NCBI GenBank assembly: GCA_030605865.1
Contig: JAUWHN010000006.1
Coordinates: 1-6,394 of the forward strand
Source of the DNA: Candidatus Portnoyibacteriota bacterium
GTDB lineage: Bacteria; Patescibacteriota; Minisyncoccia; RBG-13-40-8-A; JAUWHN01
Reading direction: 5' to 3'
DNA length: 6,394 bases
In this document: piece after piece, positions 1-6,336 of the stretch
Layout: every line of letters starts with the position of its first letter
How positions within the stretch are numbered: position 1 is the first letter of the stretch
Translations under genes and position numbers: made by a program
Notes under the pieces: model-generated
The model's database searches: none
Seen by the model: only the letters and a program-made list of their open reading frames with translations
Told to the model about the DNA's origin: nothing

Positions 1-2133
1 AATCATTTTCTCTGACTGTTCGTCAAGAAGTTTTTTTATTTTCTTACCCACTGCTTTCCGCAACACATCAGCTTCAGAAGAACTAAGACCAGCCAAGTCC
101 TTGGCAATTTGTATAACCTGTTCCTGATACACGATAACTCCGTAAGTATTCTTCAAAATTGGCTCTAATTTTGGATGAATATAGGTTATTTCTTTCTTGC
201 CATGTTTCCGGGCTATAAACTCTGGAATAAACTCCATAGGACCCGGCCTAAAAAGAGATCCCATAGCTATGATATCTTCAAATTCTGTAGGCTTAAGCTG
301 CTGCAAGTATCGTTTCATTCCGCTCGATTCCAATTGGAAAACACCCGTAGTGTTTGCTCTTTGGAATAATTCAAAGACTTTCTTGTCATTTAAAGGAATC
401 TTATCAATCTTAATCTCTTTTTTTCTTAATTTTTTAACAAGATTAATCGTATTTTCTATAATTGTTAGATTTTTTAATCCCAAAAAATCCATTTTTAAAA
501 GGCCCAAATCCTCTATAGCATGCATTTCGTATTGCGTCACAATAGCTTCATCGTCCCGGGAAGTCCGCTGTCTCGGGGTATAATTATCAATTTTATTTTT
601 GGTTATCACTACCCCACAGGCATGAGTAGAAGAATGACGAGCCACTCCTTCTAATTTTTTAGCTAAATCAATAAGTCTTCTGGTTTGCTCATCGGTCTCA
701 TAGCTTTTTTTGAGTTCCGGTACTTTTTGAAGGGCCTCTCCTAAAGTCCAGGAAAAAGGAATCATTTTTGCCAACTGATCGCAAAATGCATAAGTATAAT
801 CCAATGCCCTGCCAACGTCTCTGATCACTGCCCGGGCTGCCATTGTTCCAAAAGTGATAATCTGGGCCACCTTATCCTGGCCATACTTTGAAGCTACATA
901 ATCAATTACTTCGTCCCTTCGAGTATCGGCAAAATCCAAATCAATATCAGGCATGCTAATTCTTTCTGGATTTAAAAATCTTTCAAAAAGAAGATTATAT
1001 TTTAAGGGATCAATGTTGGTAATATTCAAAAGATAGGCAACCAGGCTCCCCCCGACGCTCCCCCGGCCGGGCCCAACCACTATCCCCTGACTTTTTGCCC
1101 AATTAACAAAGTCCTGAACAATCAGAAAATAGGAAGCAAAGCCAGTTTTTTTAATAACTTTTAATTCATAATTTAGGCGTTTCTTTATTTCCTGGCTGAC
1201 TTTCTTATATCTCTTTTTAAGACCATCCAGACAAAGCTTTTTAAGATATCCATCAGCAGTTTTTCCTTTGGGAAGAGGGAAATGAGGAAGTTCAATTTTA
1301 CCTAATTCAATTTCTAGATTACATTGTTCTGCAATTTTTTGGGTGTTTTTAATAGCTTCTGGAACATCCTTGAAAGATTTAATCATTTCTTCCTGACTTT
1401 TCAAAGAAAAATTATCGTCCATTGTTAAACGGTCTGGATCTTCAATTGTATGGTTGGTCTGAATACACATTAAAACTTCCTGGGCTTCAGCATCATCGGG
1501 ATTTATATAATGAACATCATTGGTGGCTACCAAGGGTATGTTGGTTTTTTTAGAAATTTCTTTTAAAGCTTTGTTCACCTTTACCTGTTCTTCAAAATTA
1601 TAATGGGGCATTAACTCTAAATAAAAATTACCTTGACCGAAGATATCCTGATATTCAAGAGCAACCTTTTCAGCTTTCTTAATATCGCCGGCTGAAATTA
1701 TCCTGGGAATTTCACCGTGAAGACAGGCTGACATCGCTATCAAACCCTTGGCATGTTCCCTTAAAAGCTCTTTATCAACTCGGGGCTTGTAATAAAACCC
1801 TTCTAAGTGAGCCTTGGTGACTAACTGAATCAAATTTAAATAACCGGTTTTGTTTTTTGCCAAAACAACTATGTGCCATCTTTCTTTATCAATATTCGGC
1901 CTTTTAAAATGCCTCCCTTCCGGGGCAATATAAAGTTCTGCTCCGATTATTGGTTTGATGCCGGCCTCCTTAGCTTTTTTGTAAAATTCTATTGCCCCGT
2001 AAAGCACTCCATGGTCAGTAAGAGCCAAGGAATCCATATTCAATTCCTTGGCTCTTTCAACAAACTGGTCAATCTTCGCCAGGCCGTCTAATAAACTATA
2101 ATGACTGTGAACATGTAGGTGGGTAAATTTCAC
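1..2133 (-). CDS. dnaE: DNA polymerase III alpha subunit, N-terminal 711 residues (partial, runs off left edge)
   Basis: This is the replicative DNA polymerase catalytic subunit, DnaE type, read by translating the minus strand; the frame stays open to base 1, so the C-terminal fingers remainder, beta-clamp-binding and OB regions lie outside. The PHP domain (about 1-270) begins KFTHLHVHSHYSLLDG and keeps the family metal ligands: H5, H7, D16, H41 (LTDHG), E66 (GAELY), H87, C137 (SACLHGE), D206 and H208 (ATNDVHY). The polymerase core has GPGRGSVGGS, the catalytic PDIDLDF with D396 and D398, and the third aspartate D549 in KMDFLGL, matching E. coli D401, D403 and D555. There is no exonuclease inserted in the PHP domain, so it is not PolC. 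The GTG start at 2131-2133 is the only ordinary start: upstream in frame come ATT, AGA and then a TAA. It lies 4 bases after the gyrB stop with no clear Shine-Dalgarno, so translational coupling to gyrB is likely (inference). Confidence 0.97.
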   Translation of the reverse strand, partial: MKFTHLHVHSHYSLLDGLAKIDQFVERAKELNMDSLALTDHGVLYGAIEFYKKAKEAGIKPIIGAELYIAPEGRHFKRPNIDKERWHIVVLAKNKTGYLNLIQLVTKAHLEGFYYKPRVDKELLREHAKGLIAMSACLHGEIPRIISAGDIKKAEKVALEYQDIFGQGNFYLELMPHYNFEEQVKVNKALKEISKKTNIPLVATNDVHYINPDDAEAQEVLMCIQTNHTIEDPDRLTMDDNFSLKSQEEMIKSFKDVPEAIKNTQKIAEQCNLEIELGKIELPHFPLPKGKTADGYLKKLCLDGLKKRYKKVSQEIKKRLNYELKVIKKTGFASYFLIVQDFVNWAKSQGIVVGPGRGSVGGSLVAYLLNITNIDPLKYNLLFERFLNPERISMPDIDLDFADTRRDEVIDYVASKYGQDKVAQIITFGTMAARAVIRDVGRALDYTYAFCDQLAKMIPFSWTLGEALQKVPELKKSYETDEQTRRLIDLAKKLEGVARHSSTHACGVVITKNKIDNYTPRQRTSRDDEAIVTQYEMHAIEDLGLLKMDFLGLKNLTIIENTINLVKKLRKKEIKIDKIPLNDKKVFELFQRANTTGVFQLESSGMKRYLQQLKPTEFEDIIAMGSLFRPGPMEFIPEFIARKHGKKEITYIHPKLEPILKNTYGVIVYQEQVIQIAKDLAGLSSSEADVLRKAVGKKIKKLLDEQSEKMI

Positions 2134-2137
2134 AAAT

Positions 2138-4219
2138 TTAAATATCCAAATTCTTTACTTTTTTCGCATGAGTCTGGATGAATTTTTTTCTGGGCGCGAC
2201 TTCAACGCCCATCAAAACATCAAAAATTCTATCAGCTTCCCGGGCATCTTCAATGGTCACTTTTTTCATAATTCTTTTTTCCGGATCCATTGTTGTATCC
2301 CAAAGTTGATCGGGATTCATCTCACCCAAACCTTTATACCGCTGGATATTAATCCCTTCTCCTAATTTCTTAACCGCGCCCTCTTTCTCATCCTCTGTAT
2401 AAACATACTCAATCTGCTTTCCTTTCTGAATCCTATAGAGCGGTGGTTGGGCTATATAGAGATAGCCGCTTTCAATGACTGATATAAAATATCTATAAAA
2501 TAAGGTTAAAAGCAAGGTCCTAATGTGGGCCCCGTCAACATCAGCATCAGTCATAATTATAATCCGATGATAACGTAGCTTGCTTAAATCAAAATCCTCA
2601 GCAACTGCTGTGCCCAAAGCAATGATTAAAGCTTTAATTTCTTTTGAAGTAAGTATCTTGTCTAATCTTGCCCTTTCAACATTCAAAATTTTTCCTCGCA
2701 AAGGCAAAATTGCCTGAAAATGACGGTCTCTGCCCTGGCGTGCGCTACCTCCGGCCGAATCGCCTTCCACCAGATACAATTCAGATTCTTCAGGGTCTTG
2801 ACTGACGCAATCAGCTAACTTTCCCGGAAGGGCCATTCCATCTAAAATTCCTTTTCTGATAACAGCTTCTCTGGCTGCCCTGGCTGCCTTTCTTGCTTTC
2901 GCTGCTAAAATGGATTTTTCTAAAATCTTTTTAGCATCAGTTGGATGCTTTTCTAAAAATTCTTCAAAGGCTTCAGCCATAACTGCCTCTACTATAGTCC
3001 TAGCTTCGGGATTCCCCAATCTGGCCTTAGTCTGCCCTTCGAATTGAGGATCTGGTATTTTCACGGTTATAATTGCTGTAATTCCTTCTCTGGCATCATC
3101 ACCGCTTAATTTCTCGCCATCCTTTAAAAATCCGTTCTTTTTTCCATAGTCATTTAAAGTGCGAGTTAGGGCGGTTCTAAAACCGGTCAAATGCATTCCG
3201 CCCTCACCGGTATTTATATTATTAGCAAAACTAAATTCAATGGACTGAATATCATTAGTATATTGAAGGCTAATTTCTACTATTATATTTTCTTTTTCCC
3301 GTTCAAAATAAAAAATATTTTCATGAACAATATCCTGATCGCGGACTAAATATTTAACAAAAGAAGTGAGTCCTCCTTCAAAATAAAAAGTGTAGGCTTT
3401 GGGAGTCTTGTCTTTTTTTCGCTCATCAATTATTGTAATTCTTACTCCTTTGGTCAAGTAGGCTTGTTGTCTTAGATGATCTAAAATTCTTCGCCAGCTA
3501 AATTTTGGCATTTCTCTGTCTTTGGCGGAAAATATCTCGGGATCCGGTTCAAAAATTACATTAGTTCCGCTGCCAGAACACTTACCAATTTTTTTAATTT
3601 TGGTCTTGGTTTTGCCCCGGGAATACTCCTGGGCATACATTGAACCATCCCGGCACACTTCCGCCTTCATCCATTTTGACAGCGCACAAACTACCGAAAT
3701 ACCAACTCCATGGAGACCGCCGGCAATTTTATAAGCTTTTTGGTCAAATTTCCCGCCAGCATGAAGCATGGTCATTACCGTTTCCAGGGCAGACTTTCTA
3801 GTTTGGGGATGCTTGGTAACAGGAATTCCCCGGCCATTATCAGCTACGGCTATCTTATTTCCTGACATCAAAGTCAATCCTATCTCAGTACAATAGCCGG
3901 CAATTGCCTCGTCTAAAGAATTGTCTATACATTCCCAAATCAAATGATGCAAACCGTCAATGCCGGTTGAACCAATATACATTCCCGGCCTGCGCCGAAC
4001 CGGCTCCAATCCTTTTAACACATAAATATCTTTAGCTTCGTAGCCAGAATCCTTTCTTGGGGCTTTGGCTATCCGTTTTGGTGCGGGCTTTTTAGCAGCG
4101 GGTTTTCCCGACGCCCCCGACGGACGTCGGGGGGTACGGGACCCCGACCGCGAAGCGCGTCGGGGTTTAACCGGTTTTTTTCGTACTGTAGTCTTTTTTA
4201 CTGCTTTTTTTCTTGGCAT
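2138..4219 (-). CDS. gyrB: DNA gyrase subunit B with basic N-terminal tail
   Basis: This 693-residue protein is the ATPase and TOPRIM subunit of type IIA topoisomerase; with GyrA (not in the window) it introduces negative supercoils. The conserved body starts near residue 60 (DIYVLKGLEPVRRRPGMYIG). The GHKL ATPase follows, with E96, D99 and N100 in ECIDNSLDEA, D127 in DNGRGIPV and GGLHGVGISVV at 167-177. The transducer lysine loop QTKARLGN is at 396-403. The TOPRIM domain has E485 in EGDSAGGSARQGRDR and D558, D560, D562 in TDADVDGAHI. The end has QRYKGLGEMNPDQLW and a typical KNLDI terminus. The body is about 635 residues, as in B. subtilis, without the long E. coli insertion. Residues 1-56 are an added tail with 23 Lys/Arg and no acidic residue; its middle is encoded by GC-rich hairpins. 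No downstream start precedes the conserved domain except a GTG at V67, which is too late, so the ATG at 4219 stands. GyrB is favoured over ParE by the SARQGRDR stretch, but the two families are close. Confidence 0.95.
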   Translation of the reverse strand: MPRKKAVKKTTVRKKPVKPRRASRSGSRTPRRPSGASGKPAAKKPAPKRIAKAPRKDSGYEAKDIYVLKGLEPVRRRPGMYIGSTGIDGLHHLIWECIDNSLDEAIAGYCTEIGLTLMSGNKIAVADNGRGIPVTKHPQTRKSALETVMTMLHAGGKFDQKAYKIAGGLHGVGISVVCALSKWMKAEVCRDGSMYAQEYSRGKTKTKIKKIGKCSGSGTNVIFEPDPEIFSAKDREMPKFSWRRILDHLRQQAYLTKGVRITIIDERKKDKTPKAYTFYFEGGLTSFVKYLVRDQDIVHENIFYFEREKENIIVEISLQYTNDIQSIEFSFANNINTGEGGMHLTGFRTALTRTLNDYGKKNGFLKDGEKLSGDDAREGITAIITVKIPDPQFEGQTKARLGNPEARTIVEAVMAEAFEEFLEKHPTDAKKILEKSILAAKARKAARAAREAVIRKGILDGMALPGKLADCVSQDPEESELYLVEGDSAGGSARQGRDRHFQAILPLRGKILNVERARLDKILTSKEIKALIIALGTAVAEDFDLSKLRYHRIIIMTDADVDGAHIRTLLLTLFYRYFISVIESGYLYIAQPPLYRIQKGKQIEYVYTEDEKEGAVKKLGEGINIQRYKGLGEMNPDQLWDTTMDPEKRIMKKVTIEDAREADRIFDVLMGVEVAPRKKFIQTHAKKVKNLDI
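4100..4168. repeat. GC-rich double hairpin inside the gyrB N-terminal tail
   Basis: Two adjacent perfect-stem hairpins interrupt an AT-rich, lysine-coding stretch. The first has arms CCCCCGAC (4114-4121) and GTCGGGGG (4126-4133) with a GGAC loop. The second has arms ACCCCGAC (4141-4148) and GTCGGGGT (4159-4166), with a 10-base interior containing GCGAAGC, a known very stable DNA mini-hairpin sequence. The block encodes Arg/Ser/Gly-rich residues of about 19-38, whereas the flanking tail is Lys/Ala/Pro-rich. The hexamer GGGTTT stands on both sides (4100-4105 and 4163-4168), 63 bases apart, a multiple of three. This fits an in-frame insertion with a short target duplication, though repeated Lys-Pro codons could give the same hexamer by chance. 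Confidence 0.75.
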
Positions 4220-4225
4220 ATTTTT

Positions 4226-4262
4226 AACAAGTCAGACCGAGTCAGACTCGGTCAGACTTGTT
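4226..4262. repeat. Nested palindrome with three 10-base-spaced GTCAGAC units, pheT-gyrB spacer
   Basis: Nearly the whole 43-base gap between pheT and gyrB is one inverted repeat. Position pairs 4226/4262 through 4243/4245 are complementary around A4244, except for one A/A mismatch (4234/4254). Inside it, GTCAGAC occurs at 4231, 4241 and 4251, exactly 10 bases apart, and each heptamer is itself a small palindrome (GTC-A-GAC). In the operon transcript this would be a long stem-loop ending about 6 bases before the gyrB AUG, directly after the pheT stop. It could affect gyrB initiation, stabilise mRNA ends, or be a dispersed palindromic element; the sequence does not decide. It is not followed by a U-run in the sense direction. 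Confidence 0.85.
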
Positions 4263-6335
4263 TTATTTCCTTACCTCCCACCCCATCCTCTTATTTGCCT
4301 CCCTAACAATCCTATTATGAATCTTATCTACTTCTTTATCAGTCAATGTCCTCTCATCTGATTGATAAATAATGTGAAAAGCTAAATTCTTTTTATTTTG
4401 GGGTATTTCTCCCCCCTCATACATATCAAACAAATCTACATCCCGAACCAACTCGCCTCCAACGCTATTAATAACATTCAAAACATCAACAACTCTATCT
4501 CCTCGATTTACCAAAACAGCAATATCCCTAATTGCGGCCGGATATTTGGAAGGATGTTGATAAATTAATTCTTCGCTGACTAATTCTAATAAAAGTTCAA
4601 AATCAAGATTAAAAGCTGCTGTTGAACCCTTGATACCAAATTTTGATAAAATTTCCGGATTTATTTCACCAACAAAACCAATCTCTTTGTCATTTATTTT
4701 TATTTCAGCGCTTATGCCTGGATGCCAAAATACTTTATCACTCCATTCAGAAGTTGCCTTAACATCATCATACCATTGATTAGAAATCCCCAATTTATTC
4801 AACAATCCATCAACGATTCCTTTAGCTTCATAAAATAATTCCCTCTTGTTTGTCTTGCGCCATATTATCCCCGCTAACATCATTTTCTCATCTTTTAAAT
4901 AAACTTTTCCAAGTTCAAATAATCGTCCTTCTCCAAAATGTCTAAAATTATCTCTTGTGTTTTTTAATAAACCAATAATTAAATCACGACGAAGATATTT
5001 CAAGTCTAAACTTAAAGGATTTTCTAATTCTATATAATTTTTCGGGCTTTGTTTAAGCTTTTTTAAATCTTCTTCACCAATAAAGGAATAATTATAAACT
5101 TCTGATAAACCTAATCCCTCTAAGATATCTTTAACTTTATTTCTTAAACTCCGCAAATCATCCGCCTTCGCCGAAACAAGAATGCCCAGGGGCGGCTTTG
5201 AAGGAATTTTTTTATACCCATAAATCCGACCGACTTCTTCTATTAAATCCTCGGAAATTTCTATATCTAACCGGCGAGTTGGAACTTCAACAATCAAACG
5301 ATCAACTTCTTTTTTGATTCCAAATCCTAACGAATTGAATATCTTAATAACTTCTCTTTCAGAAATTTTTACTCCTAATAAACTATTAACCTTGAATAAA
5401 CCAACAGCAATTTTACAAGGTCTTAATTTTTCTGGATAGATGTCTATTATTCCCTGGGCTATTTTCTGCCCCGTCATCAGACGGGGTCCGCCGGAGGCGG
5501 AAATCAACCCTGCCAATCTATCTATTGCCTCTGATGCTAAATTGGGGTCTAAACCGTGCTCAAAACGCAAAGAAGACTCTGTGGCTATACCTAATTTTCG
5601 AGAACTTTTATGAACATTATGAAGATTAAAATTAGCTGATTCCAAAATAATAGTTTTAGTATTTTTATCAATCTCTGCTTTTTTCCCTCCTTTTATTCCG
5701 GCAATCGCAATTGGGTCTTTGCTGTCAGCGATAATTAAGACGTCGTTGTCTAAATCACATTTTTCGTTGTCTAAAGTGATAATTTTTTCTCCTTTTTTAG
5801 CCCTGCGGATAATAATCTTTTTTACTTTGCCCCCCTCTAATTTTTCAGCGTCAAATGCGTGTAACGGCTGTCCTATTTCAAAAGCCACATAGTTTGTAGC
5901 GTCAACAATATTATTTATTGACTGCTGCCCAACTGCCTCCAATCTCTCTTTTAACCACTTAGGAGAAGGACCAACCTTTATATCGGTTATCACTCTGGCT
6001 GTATATCGAGGACATAGCTCGGAGTCTTTCACTTCAACGCTTACAAAATCTTCTACTTTCAATTTTTTGTCCTCAATGAGTTTCAGATTTCGGATTTCGA
6101 GTTTCGAATTTAGGAGCGCGCTACATTCGCGCGCGACTCCTATATGAGACAAGCAATCATGGGCCCGATTAGGTAAAACATCAATATCAAACACGAAGTC
6201 CAACTTCCCTGTTGGAAGTCGGACTTCCAACATATCTTCCACCTCAAATGAGTGCACGGTCAACAAATCAGCCAATTTTTCTGGTTTGGGTAAATTTTTC
6301 ACATATTCTTTTAACCAGTTATAAGATATTTTCAT
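4263..6335 (-). CDS. pheT: Phenylalanine-tRNA ligase beta subunit, short form lacking the OB-fold (B2) domain
   Basis: This 690-residue subunit pairs with PheS as an alpha2-beta2 enzyme that charges tRNA-Phe with phenylalanine in the cytoplasm; the beta subunit handles editing and tRNA contacts. The N-terminus MKISYNWLKEYV is typical. The usual EMAPII-like OB-fold B2 domain, about 110 residues in E. coli, is absent: FEVEDMLEV (30-38) leads almost directly to FDIDVLPNRAHDCLSHIG (49-66), which in E. coli follows the OB-fold. The B3/B4 editing region covers about 109-270 (PRYTARVI, VDATNYVAFEIGQPLHAFD, ILESANF, SLRFEHGLDP). A B5 domain ends in DLIEEVGRIYGYKKIP, a catalytic-like core follows, and an FDX-ACB anticodon-binding domain fills about 594-690 (RDIAVLV, DLFDMYEG). 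The ATG lies 1 base after the pheS stop, and no Shine-Dalgarno sits at proper spacing. Hairpin-forming repeats overlap residues 35-48, 66-75 and 279-289. The stop is TAA at 4263-4265. Confidence 0.96.
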   Translation of the reverse strand: MKISYNWLKEYVKNLPKPEKLADLLTVHSFEVEDMLEVRLPTGKLDFVFDIDVLPNRAHDCLSHIGVARECSALLNSKLEIRNLKLIEDKKLKVEDFVSVEVKDSELCPRYTARVITDIKVGPSPKWLKERLEAVGQQSINNIVDATNYVAFEIGQPLHAFDAEKLEGGKVKKIIIRRAKKGEKIITLDNEKCDLDNDVLIIADSKDPIAIAGIKGGKKAEIDKNTKTIILESANFNLHNVHKSSRKLGIATESSLRFEHGLDPNLASEAIDRLAGLISASGGPRLMTGQKIAQGIIDIYPEKLRPCKIAVGLFKVNSLLGVKISEREVIKIFNSLGFGIKKEVDRLIVEVPTRRLDIEISEDLIEEVGRIYGYKKIPSKPPLGILVSAKADDLRSLRNKVKDILEGLGLSEVYNYSFIGEEDLKKLKQSPKNYIELENPLSLDLKYLRRDLIIGLLKNTRDNFRHFGEGRLFELGKVYLKDEKMMLAGIIWRKTNKRELFYEAKGIVDGLLNKLGISNQWYDDVKATSEWSDKVFWHPGISAEIKINDKEIGFVGEINPEILSKFGIKGSTAAFNLDFELLLELVSEELIYQHPSKYPAAIRDIAVLVNRGDRVVDVLNVINSVGGELVRDVDLFDMYEGGEIPQNKKNLAFHIIYQSDERTLTDKEVDKIHNRIVREANKRMGWEVRK
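5469..5501. repeat. Tandem GC-rich hairpins inside pheT
   Basis: Two back-to-back hairpins lie in the coding sequence: CCCCGTC (5469-5475), loop ATCA, GACGGGG (5480-5486); then TCCGCC (5487-5492), loop GGA, GGCGGA (5496-5501). They encode PheT residues 279-289 (SASGGPRLMTG). Where E. coli PheT has CGGEAGPVIDI, this protein has SGGPRLMTGQKIAQGIIDI, about 8 or 9 extra residues. That agrees with a small in-frame insertion made mostly by the first hairpin. The pair layout and the CCCCG...CGGGG arms resemble the element in the gyrB tail. Confidence 0.7.
6081..6108. repeat. Four tandem 7-base repeats in pheT
   Basis: TTTCAGA, TTTCGGA, TTTCGAG and TTTCGAA follow one another without gaps (consensus TTTCRRN on the plus strand). 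On the coding strand they give residues 76-85, NSKLEIRNLK, in a linker between the conserved GVARE helix and the editing region, where the family tolerates variation. The stretch is 28 bases, so the tract itself is not a whole number of codons, but the reading frame continues intact on both sides. Confidence 0.65.
6113..6140. repeat. GC-rich imperfect hairpin in pheT
   Basis: GGAG (6113-6116) pairs with CTCC (6137-6140) and CGCGC (6117-6121) with GCGCG (6129-6133), leaving CGA bulged and a TACATTC loop. It encodes residues 66-75, GVARECSALL, and the GVARE part is conserved in the family. The native protein therefore accounts for part of it, and the structure may have arisen through synonymous choices or by chance. 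The GCGCG runs stand out against the AT-rich surroundings. Confidence 0.45.
6195..6232. repeat. Direct repeat plus perfect palindrome at the PheT domain-loss junction
   Basis: An inverted repeat with 11-base arms runs from 6210 to 6232 (TGTTGGAAGTC, centre G6221, GACTTCCAACA). Overlapping it, GAAGTCnnACTTCC appears twice, at 6195-6208 (CA in the middle) and 6215-6228 (GG in the middle), 20 bases apart. The block encodes PheT residues 35-47. This is the point where other bacterial PheT proteins carry the OB-fold domain, so the repeat sits on the junction. Confidence 0.75.
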
Positions 6336-6336
6336 G

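Noticed and set aside
1048..1080. GC-rich block in dnaE as another inserted repeat
   Set aside because: It encodes the conserved polymerase motif GPGRGSVGGS, so the Gly/Arg codons explain the base composition.
4231..4260. CRISPR-like array of three GTCAGAC units
   Set aside because: Units are 7 bases with 3-base spacers inside a single palindrome; far too short for a CRISPR array, and no cas genes are present.
4226..4262. Rho-independent terminator between pheT and gyrB
   Set aside because: In the sense (minus) direction the stem is followed by A-rich sequence and then the gyrB ATG, with no U-run. A T-rich stretch follows only on the plus strand, where no gene is present to terminate.
4065..4361. 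Plus-strand open frames, including those at 175-583, 1873-2091, 2168-2365, 3522-3734 and 4065-4361
   Set aside because: All lie opposite strongly conserved dnaE, gyrB or pheT codons, show no recognisable protein motifs, and are shadows of the real genes.
2131..6335. UGA recoding as in Gracilibacteria/SR1
   Set aside because: No in-frame TGA occurs inside any of the genes, and all conserved glycines use ordinary Gly codons.
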